A stretch of 25,114 nucleotides of DNA. Source: a virus. The notes below the pieces were generated by a model, which saw only the letters and a list, made by a program, of their open reading frames with translations, was not told the DNA's origin and did no database searches. Positions 19,519-25,114 of this stretch are shown here, in pieces (position 1 is the first letter of the stretch; each line of letters opens with the position of its first letter). The stretch lies in the IMG/VR virus record IMGVR_UViG_3300009170_000029, positions 1 to 25,114 of that record. One strand, written 5' to 3'. Both the position numbers and the translations under genes were made by a program.

Positions 19519-20721
19519 ATGGCAAATAGCATCCTAACCATCGACATGATTACTCGCAAGGCGCTGGAAATCCTTGAGAATAATCTTGTGCTTACTCGTA
19601 ACGTGAACCGCCAGTACGACGATTCGTTTGCCGTTGAAGGCGCGAAAATCGGCTCCACACTGCGTATCCGTCTGCCCGACCGCGCGCTGGTGACTGACGG
19701 TGCCGCCCTGCAAACTCAGGACGACAACGAACAATTCACCACCTTGTCCGTGGCAAACCAGAAGCATATCGGCATCAACTTCACCTCTGCTGAATTGACC
19801 ATGCAGTTGGATGACTTTGCTGACCGCGTGCTGAAGCCGCGTATCAGCCAACTGGCTTCCTCCATTGATGCTGACGTGGCTAACGCCTACAAGTACATCG
19901 GCAACAGCGTGGGCACCCCCGGCACAACTCCTTCGACTTCGCTGGTTCTGTTGCAAGCTCAACAGAAGCTGAACGAAAACGCGGCTGTTATGTCGCCCCG
20001 TTATGCCACCGTGAACCCAGCCGCTAACGCTGGCCTCGTGGAAGGCATGAAGGGTCTGTTCAACCCCACCGACACCATTTCCAAGCAATTCAAGAATGGC
20101 ATGATGGGCACGGGCGTGTTGGGCTTTGATGAAATCAACATGTCCCAGTCGATCAAACAGCACACCACCGGCGATTGGGGCACCACGATCACCCTCGGCG
20201 CTGCTGTGACTTCCGAAGGCGCTTCGTCGGTTAGCATCTCTTTCACTGGCTCCAGCAAAACATGGAAAGTGGGCGACGTGTTCACCATCGCCGACGTGTA
20301 TGCTGTCAATCCGCAAACCCGCGAATCCACTGGCTCGCTCCAGCAATTCGTCGTGACTGAAGATTTGACCGCATCTAGCTCCGGCACGCTGAAGTTCTAC
20401 CCGTCCCTGTATTCCGCTGCTCACGCTCTGGCGACCGTCAATGTGCTGCCCGCCAGCGGCAAGGCTGTCACCATGCTGGGTTCCGCTGCTTCGCAGTACG
20501 CTCAAAACCTTGTGTATCACAAGGATGCGATCACGTTTGCCACCGCCGACCTTCTCCTGCCGCAAGGCGTGGATATGGCTTCGCGTGCTGTGCATAACGG
20601 CATCTCGCTGCGTGTTGTGCGTCAATACGACATCAACAACGACCGTATGCCCTGCCGTATTGACGTACTCTACGGCTACAGCGCAATTCGTCCGCAAATG
20701 GCTTGCCGTATCTGGGGCTAA
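19519..20721 (+). CDS. Major capsid protein, P22 gp5-like, 400 aa
   Basis: HK97-fold coat protein of the P22 type. The N-terminus MANSILTIDMITRKALEILE and the following NNLVLTRNVNRQYDDSF strand match this family, as does RPQMACRIWG at the end. A central region of about 110 residues (roughly 220-330, VTSEGASSVSISFTGSSKTW onward) is compatible with the inserted I-domain of P22 coat. Length is near that of P22 gp5 (430 aa). SD AAGGA precedes ATG 19519. High-expression signs: strong SD and an own terminator. Confidence 0.95.
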   Translation: MANSILTIDMITRKALEILENNLVLTRNVNRQYDDSFAVEGAKIGSTLRIRLPDRALVTDGAALQTQDDNEQFTTLSVANQKHIGINFTSAELTMQLDDFADRVLKPRISQLASSIDADVANAYKYIGNSVGTPGTTPSTSLVLLQAQQKLNENAAVMSPRYATVNPAANAGLVEGMKGLFNPTDTISKQFKNGMMGTGVLGFDEINMSQSIKQHTTGDWGTTITLGAAVTSEGASSVSISFTGSSKTWKVGDVFTIADVYAVNPQTRESTGSLQQFVVTEDLTASSSGTLKFYPSLYSAAHALATVNVLPASGKAVTMLGSAASQYAQNLVYHKDAITFATADLLLPQGVDMASRAVHNGISLRVVRQYDINNDRMPCRIDVLYGYSAIRPQMACRIWG

Positions 20722-20731
20722 GTTTGCAAAC

Positions 20732-20754
20732 CCCCCGGTTCGCCGGGGGTTTTT
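20732..20754 (+). terminator. TTCG-loop terminator after the coat gene
   Basis: CCCCCGG (20732-20738), loop TTCG, CCGGGGG (20743-20749), then TTTTT. A stable stem with five T residues; partial read-through would still feed the downstream genes. Confidence 0.9.
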
Positions 20755-20775
20755 AACGATTGAAAGGATTACATC

Positions 20776-21180
20776 ATGGCTCTTCCTAATGGTTCGGGTG
20801 GTTATCAAGTTGGCTCCGGCAATAACAACGAAACTATCCTTGGTTACGCTGCCGCCCCTCAAACTGCTACTGACACTGCAACCCTGACGGCTGCTCAAAT
20901 TGTTGGTGGCGTTCTGGTAGCGACTCCTACGGCTAACGCCACACTGACGCTTCCTACTGCCGCTTTGATTGACGCGGCTGTGCCTAGCGCCCGCGTGGGC
21001 AGCACGTTTGATCTGGCGTTGGTGAATGCGGCTGCGGCTACTTACACTGCGGCGTTTGCTCTTAGCACTGGCGTGACCAACGGCGGCAACGCTGTTATTT
21101 CGCTGGCTGCCACTACTAGCGCACTGTTCCGTTTCCGTAAGACTGGCGACGGCGCTTATGTAGTGTACAAAATCGCCTAA
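20776..21180 (+). CDS. Beta-rich virion protein, possible decoration, 134 aa
   Basis: Starts MALPNGSGGYQVGSGNNNET and is dominated by Thr, Ala, Gly and Val with short strands (GGVLVATPTANATLTLPTAA, then GSTFDLALVNAAAATYTAAF), ending FRFRKTGDGAYVVYKI. No enzyme motif. The composition and location right after coat suggest a capsid-surface or head-fibre protein. SD AAAGGA precedes the ATG. It has its own terminator. Confidence 0.75.
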   Translation: MALPNGSGGYQVGSGNNNETILGYAAAPQTATDTATLTAAQIVGGVLVATPTANATLTLPTAALIDAAVPSARVGSTFDLALVNAAAATYTAAFALSTGVTNGGNAVISLAATTSALFRFRKTGDGAYVVYKIA

Positions 21181-21185
21181 AGATT

Positions 21186-21210
21186 AAACGGGGGCTTCGG
21201 CCCCTGTTTT
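21186..21210 (+). terminator. TTCG-loop terminator after the first decoration-type gene
   Basis: AAACGGGGGC (21186-21195), loop TTCG, GCCCCTGTTT (21200-21209), ending in four T. One G-T pair in a 10-bp stem. Next SD follows within 5 nt, so read-through RNA would be translated. Confidence 0.85.
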
Positions 21211-21223
21211 ACAAGGAAAAATT

Positions 21224-21637
21224 ATGACCTCCAATACCAAATCAATTGGCGTTGCCTACGAAGACCAAAACATCATTGGGTCTGACTTTGTGATGTCTGG
21301 TGGCGAGTTGGGTTACGCCGCAGAAGCAAGCGGCGCAGTGACTCAATTGACAAGCAAATCAACTGGCGTGACTTTGAACAAGTCTGCTGGCCAGATTACC
21401 ATGAACAACGCTGAGTTGGCTAACGTCACGAACGTCACGTTCACTTTGACAAACAGCACAATCAGCGCTAAAGATGTTGTGGTTTTAAGTGTTGCATCTG
21501 GTGCTACTGCTGGTGCATACAACTGCTGGGTTTCCGGCAAAGGCGTTGGAAGCTGCACAATTACATTGCGCAACCTTTCAGGCGGCGCGTTGTCTGAAGC
21601 GGTTGTGATCAACTTTGCTGTGATCCACGTACTGTAA
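21224..21637 (+). CDS. Beta-rich virion protein, 137 aa
   Basis: The C-terminal half (GQITMNNAELANVTNVTFTL, then VASGATAGAYNCWVSG and GSCTITLRNLSGGALSEAVV) matches a pattern I recall from unannotated phage structural proteins, often repeated in metagenomic phages. It is beta-sandwich-like, without catalytic motifs. Probably a second capsid decoration or fibre-related protein. SD AAGGA precedes ATG 21224; a TTCG terminator follows. Confidence 0.75.
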   Translation: MTSNTKSIGVAYEDQNIIGSDFVMSGGELGYAAEASGAVTQLTSKSTGVTLNKSAGQITMNNAELANVTNVTFTLTNSTISAKDVVVLSVASGATAGAYNCWVSGKGVGSCTITLRNLSGGALSEAVVINFAVIHVL

Positions 21638-21641
21638 AGCC

Positions 21642-21664
21642 AAACGGGGCTTCGGCCCCGTTTT
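21642..21664 (+). terminator. TTCG-loop terminator after the second decoration-type gene
   Basis: AAACGGGGC (21642-21650), loop TTCG, GCCCCGTTT (21655-21663), then T. A perfect 9-bp stem, near-identical to the one at 21186. Confidence 0.85.
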
Positions 21665-21669
21665 ATCCT

Positions 21670-21852
21670 ATGAATATCTATCTCAAACACGAACGTCACG
21701 GCACCAAGGTCGCTACTATGGAACTTGAGGCTGAGTATGATGAATCACATGGCTGGGTGCGCTATAATCCCGAGAAACCTGTCTCGGAATCCGCGCCAGT
21801 CAATGAACTTGAAGTGAAACGGCGAGGACGACCGCCGAAGATTGCAGCTTAA
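21670..21852 (+). CDS. Small protein with AT-hook-like C-terminus, 60 aa
   Basis: Begins MNIYLKHERHGTKVATMELE, has an acidic/aromatic middle (DESHGWVRYNPEKP) and ends KRRGRPPKIAA; RGRPPK is the AT-hook core that binds the minor groove of AT-rich DNA. I recall similar short proteins near phage capsid genes. No SD is visible for ATG 21670, which begins 6 nt after the terminator. ATG 21718 with AAGG upstream is an alternative start that keeps the motif. DNA contact is inferred from the motif only. Confidence 0.7.
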   Translation: MNIYLKHERHGTKVATMELEAEYDESHGWVRYNPEKPVSESAPVNELEVKRRGRPPKIAA

Positions 21853-21864
21853 AAGGGGAGCCTG

Positions 21865-22575
21865 ATGGCAACTGCTGGTGACTTGATTAACGGCGCGTTG
21901 CGTCTGATTGGGCAGCTTGCCGAAGGTGAGTCACCCTCTGCTGAGACTTCTGCCGACGCCTTGTTTGCCATGAATCAGATGATTGATTCGTGGAACATTG
22001 AACGACTTTCGGTGTTTAGCACTCAGGATCAAGTATTTACTTGGCCTGTTGATGAGATAACGCGAACACTAGGCCCGACGGGAAACTTTGTAGGTAATCG
22101 TCCGGTTAGGTTGGATGATGCTACTTACTACCGCGACCCTAGCACTAACGTGTCGTTTGGCATTAAGTTCATCAATCAGCAGCAATATAACGGCATCGCC
22201 GTCAAAACGGTTACTTCCACGTATCCGCAAGTTATCTTTGTGAATGAAACGTACCCCGACGTTTCGATGTTCATCTACCCGAAACCTACGCGGTCGTTGG
22301 AATGGCACTTCATTTCGGTTGAACCCCTTTCGCAGCCTGCAACGCTGGCAACTGATCTTGCATTTCCCCCTGGCTATCTGCGCGCTTTCCGTTACAACCT
22401 TGCGTGCGAAATTGCGGCTGAGTTTGGTGTAGAGCCTTCGCCGCAGGTCAAACGGATCGCCATGTCTGCCAAGCGCAACATCAAGCGCATCAACAATCCT
22501 GACGACGTTATGAGCCTGCCGTACTCGCTGGTGGCTACTCGCCAACGCTTCAACGTGTATGCAGGGAATTATTGA
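21865..22575 (+). CDS. Tail accessory/adaptor protein, P22 gp4-like, 236 aa
   Basis: Head-completion ring that attaches under the portal and holds DNA in. The N-terminal ATAGDLINGALRLIGQLAEG segment followed by DALFAMNQMIDSWN is the family hallmark. The C-terminus is a helical bundle (VKRIAMSAKRNIKRIN). P22 gp4 is 166 aa, so this version is longer, as in many relatives. SD GGGGAG precedes ATG 21865; the stop overlaps the next start as TGATG. Confidence 0.9.
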   Translation: MATAGDLINGALRLIGQLAEGESPSAETSADALFAMNQMIDSWNIERLSVFSTQDQVFTWPVDEITRTLGPTGNFVGNRPVRLDDATYYRDPSTNVSFGIKFINQQQYNGIAVKTVTSTYPQVIFVNETYPDVSMFIYPKPTRSLEWHFISVEPLSQPATLATDLAFPPGYLRAFRYNLACEIAAEFGVEPSPQVKRIAMSAKRNIKRINNPDDVMSLPYSLVATRQRFNVYAGNY

Positions 22576-22820
22576 TGCTTATTGCACTTGACTACGACAA
22601 AACCTACACCGCCGACCCGGTGTTGTGGGAGGATTTTATCCAGTCGGCGCGTGCCCGTGGTCATACTGTAAAGATTGTCACAATGCGTAGGCCTGATGAA
22701 GTAGTGAGCGACGTTCCAATTGATGTTGTTTACACCAGCCGAAAAGCAAAAGCTTCAATTATAAAAGCTGATATTTGGATTGATGACAGCCCACACTGGA
22801 TTTATCAAGACGCATTATGA
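22575..22820 (+). CDS. Minimal HAD-type phosphatase, 81 aa
   Basis: HAD motif I ALDYDKTYT with D6-x-D8-x-T10 stands at the very N-terminus. A Thr in VTMR can serve as motif II, a Lys in the SRKAKASII stretch as motif III, and DIWIDDSPHW as motif IV. All catalytic positions are present, with no cap domain, so a small substrate or phosphorylated end is likely (inference). ATG 22575 follows the upstream stop as TGATG and is better than TTG 22572. Its 3' end overlaps the gp10-like start. Lying between tail genes, it is out of place for a metabolic enzyme. Confidence 0.8.
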   Translation: MLIALDYDKTYTADPVLWEDFIQSARARGHTVKIVTMRRPDEVVSDVPIDVVYTSRKAKASIIKADIWIDDSPHWIYQDAL

Positions 22821-24343
22821 AAACCCCAATTCTCGGTTCCAGCTATGTAGCCCGCAGCGTCAATGCTGCGGATAGCCGCATGGTGAATCTGTTTCCCGAG
22901 ATGGTGCCGGAAGCGGGCAAAGAGCCTGCGTTTTTGAGTCGCGCGCCAGGGCTGCGTTTGCTTGCCAGCTTGGGCGACGGCCCTGTCCGTGGGTTGTGGC
23001 AGTACGGCGGCTACGGATACGCGGTCAGCGGCACCAATCTTTACCGGATTAGCTCTAGCTGGGCAGTGACACTGCTCGGTACTGTGTCAGGTTCCGGGCC
23101 GGTGTCCATGTCGGATAACGGCAACCAGTTATTTATTGCTTGTAACGGCCCGAGCTACATCTACAATTCTTCCACTTCTGTGTTCCAACAGATTACCGAC
23201 CCCGATTTTCCGGGCGCGGTAACAGTGGGGTACTTAGATGGTTACTTTGTATTCAATGAGCCTAACAGTCAAAAAGTTTGGATTACGAGTCTGCTTGAAG
23301 GCACTCAAGTTGATCCGCTTGATTTTGCCAGCGCGGAAGGGTCGCCCGACGGACTCGTCTCGCTGATCATTGACCACCGCGAAGCGTGGCTGTTTGGTAC
23401 TAATTCAGTAGAAGTTTGGTACGACGCTGGCAACGCCGACTTCCCGTTGGCGCGCATTCAAGGTGCGTTCAACGAGATCGGCTGTGCCGCCGCTTACTCG
23501 GTAGCCAAGCTGGATAACGGCATCTTCTGGCTGGGGTCTGATGCTCGCGGTAACGGCATCGTCTATCGCGCCAATGGCTACACTGGGCAGCGTATTAGCA
23601 CGCACGCCGTAGAATGGCAGATTCAACAATACTCGGATATTTCCGATGCGATTGCTTACACTTACCAGCAAGACGGCCACGCATTCTATGTGCTGGTATT
23701 CCCCACAGCAGGCAAGACGTGGGTGTATGACGTAGCCACACAAGCCTGGCACGAACGCGCCGGGTTCAGCAATGGTCAATTCACGCGGCACCGCAGCAAC
23801 TGCCAAATGAACTTTGGCGGTGAAATTGTCGTGGGCGACTACGCTAATGGCAACATCTATGCCTTTGACCTCACCACGTATTCCGACAACGGCGACATTC
23901 AGAAGTGGCTGCGATCCTGGCGTGCGTTGCCAACCGGCCAGAACAATCTGAATCGTATGGCCCACCACAGCCTTCAGCTTGACTGTGAATCGGGCGTTGG
24001 TCTGGATGGCAATGACGTTTCTACGCTGCTGAACTCGCTTAACACTGAAGTTGGACTGGCTTTGCTGGCTGAAAGCGGCACAACGATTTTGGTGTCGGTC
24101 TCCACGGTTCAGGGTACAGACCCCCAGGTCATGCTCCGCTGGTCGGATGATGCCGGTCATACATGGTCAAACGAGCATTGGCGCAGCATGGGCAAGATTG
24201 GTGAGTATGGCCGACGCGTACTCTGGCGCAGGCTGGGCATGACCATGAAGCTGCGTGATCGAGTCTATGAGGTGTCGGGCACTGACCCGGTAAAGATCGC
24301 CATTATGGGCGCTGAACTTCACTTGTCGCCGACCAATGCCTAG
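22817..24343 (+). CDS. DNA stabilisation/tail plug protein, P22 gp10-like, 508 aa
   Basis: Phage_stabilise-type protein that closes the portal-adaptor channel after packaging. The N-terminus TPILGSSYVARSVNAADSRM with VNLFPEM is the hallmark. The body is a series of beta-propeller-like blades (for example DNGNQLFIACNGPSYIYNSS, REAWLFGTNSVEVWYDAGNA). Length is close to P22 gp10 (472 aa). ATG 22817 overlaps the stop of the HAD gene as ATGA. It follows gp4 and precedes a fibre, the P22 order apart from the inserted HAD gene. Confidence 0.92.
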   Translation: MKTPILGSSYVARSVNAADSRMVNLFPEMVPEAGKEPAFLSRAPGLRLLASLGDGPVRGLWQYGGYGYAVSGTNLYRISSSWAVTLLGTVSGSGPVSMSDNGNQLFIACNGPSYIYNSSTSVFQQITDPDFPGAVTVGYLDGYFVFNEPNSQKVWITSLLEGTQVDPLDFASAEGSPDGLVSLIIDHREAWLFGTNSVEVWYDAGNADFPLARIQGAFNEIGCAAAYSVAKLDNGIFWLGSDARGNGIVYRANGYTGQRISTHAVEWQIQQYSDISDAIAYTYQQDGHAFYVLVFPTAGKTWVYDVATQAWHERAGFSNGQFTRHRSNCQMNFGGEIVVGDYANGNIYAFDLTTYSDNGDIQKWLRSWRALPTGQNNLNRMAHHSLQLDCESGVGLDGNDVSTLLNSLNTEVGLALLAESGTTILVSVSTVQGTDPQVMLRWSDDAGHTWSNEHWRSMGKIGEYGRRVLWRRLGMTMKLRDRVYEVSGTDPVKIAIMGAELHLSPTNA

Positions 24344-25114
24344 CCCGATCAATATCACCAACATCCCCGCGCCGCGCGTTGAGTTCATTGACCCGCGCAC
24401 CGGTCTTATGTCGCGGGAATGGTATCGCTTCTTCTTCAATCTGTTCAATCTGACCGGCGGCGGCGCTAACGACACTTCGCTATCCGATCTTCAGATTGGC
24501 CCACCTGTTTATGATCTGACCGGCCAGATCGCACAAATCAGCGACAGCGCGCAGCTTGCGGCCATGTCAGACCAAGCAGAAGCCGTGCTTGGCCAGCTTG
24601 GCATCGTGTATGACCAAGCTCAGCTTGCGTCAATGATTGCGCAGTACGAGCAAGCGACGCTCAACCTTCAGAATCAATTTGATACGCTTCCGTCCAGACC
24701 TGAACTGGGCACGATTGCATCGTACAACTTGAATGGCTCGCCTACGGCTGGCGGTATTGGTTACGGCACTGGGTCTGCAATTGCCTTTACGCCAGCGGGC
24801 ACCAGCGGTCAATTTCTGACTTCTGCTGCCGCTGGAACACCAACCTGGACAACGCCGTCCAGCGTTGCAGTTACATCATTTAGCGCAGGCACTACAGGGC
24901 TTACGCCTGCAACTGCTACGACTGGCGCGGTGACTTTAGCCGGCACGCTGGCGGCCACCAGCGGGGGCACTGGGCAATCAAGTTATGCCGTGGGCGATCT
25001 GCTCTACGCCTCCACCACCACCGCGCTGTCCAAGCTGGCCGATGTAGCCACGGGCAATGCGCTGATCTCGGGCGGCGTAGGTGTGGCCCCCAGCTACGGC
25101 AAGATCGGCCTGAC
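24336..25114 (+). CDS. Tail fibre/virion protein, partial at right edge
   Basis: Open frame of 259 codons from ATG 24336 to the end of the window, so the C-terminus is missing. N-terminus MPSPINITNIPAPRVEFIDP with an SREWYRFFFNLFNLTGG segment, which I recall from proteins that follow gp10-type genes; a helical stretch about residues 60-110; then Gly/Thr-rich fibre sequence with GTLAATSGGTGQSSYAVGDL and LLYASTTTALSKLADV, typical of phage tail fibres. The ATG overlaps the gp10-like stop by 8 nt. Possibly the needle/fibre or a virion-anchored receptor protein. Confidence 0.8.
   Translation, partial: MPSPINITNIPAPRVEFIDPRTGLMSREWYRFFFNLFNLTGGGANDTSLSDLQIGPPVYDLTGQIAQISDSAQLAAMSDQAEAVLGQLGIVYDQAQLASMIAQYEQATLNLQNQFDTLPSRPELGTIASYNLNGSPTAGGIGYGTGSAIAFTPAGTSGQFLTSAAAGTPTWTTPSSVAVTSFSAGTTGLTPATATTGAVTLAGTLAATSGGTGQSSYAVGDLLYASTTTALSKLADVATGNALISGGVGVAPSYGKIGL

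Noticed and set aside
19534-20898. Leftward frame of 454 codons antisense to the coat gene
   Set aside because: Shadow of the strongly biased coat gene; no SD and it crosses the coat terminator.

Overview
This window is part of the genome of a tailed dsDNA bacteriophage with a P22-like (podovirus-type) virion. The evidence is a run of P22-type head and tail genes (two terminase subunits, gp1-type portal, scaffold, gp5-type coat, gp4-type adaptor, gp10-type plug) joined to a phage replication module. Bacterial-type Shine-Dalgarno (SD) sites, sigma70-like promoters and a perfect consensus LexA box suggest a proteobacterial host, probably beta or gamma (inference). No integrase, repressor, lysis gene or RNA polymerase is visible, so lifestyle cannot be settled here.

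Layout. (1) 1-2780, leftward: tightly overlapping genes starting with a VRR-NUC nuclease and an SNF2-type helicase, then six small unknown genes, the last running off the left edge. Three of the small ones are tiny or begin at non-ATG codons. (2) 2781-2860: divergent promoters whose -35 boxes overlap. (3) 2861-9659, rightward replication block: DUF2800-type RecB-like Fe-S nuclease, a conserved unknown protein, a strongly structured untranslated RNA (H-type pseudoknot plus long hairpin) leading into tRNA-Thr(UGU), a 38-residue membrane peptide, family A DNA polymerase, a free-standing NUMOD4/HNH endonuclease, and a primase-helicase (AEP plus SF3). A strong terminator follows at 9669-9695. (4) 9695-11198, leftward: a cassette of nine very small genes, three of them single-span membrane micropeptides, behind a sigma70-like promoter. 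(5) 11261-12104: about 850 bp without genes, holding roughly 20 copies of a CACAT-core motif (often as 9-bp-spaced doublets), a 20-bp palindrome identical to the E. coli LexA consensus, and AT-rich repeats carrying promoter-like hexamers. It looks like an origin and/or control region. (6) 12105-25114, rightward morphogenesis: TerS, TerL, portal, DUF5856 protein, small beta protein, pectate-lyase-type tailspike, scaffold, coat, two small beta-rich virion proteins, a small AT-hook-like protein, gp4-like adaptor, mini-HAD phosphatase, gp10-like plug, and a tail fibre that runs off the right edge. The coat gene and the two following genes are each closed by a TTCG-loop terminator.

How it fits together. 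The nucleases, helicase, polymerase and primase-helicase form a nearly self-sufficient replication and recombination set. The morphogenesis genes build a P22-like capsid and short tail. The micropeptide cassette and the left operon are probably early host-interaction genes (inference). The most unusual parts are the structured RNA in front of tRNA-Thr, the repeat-rich region with the perfect LexA box, and the series of membrane micropeptides.
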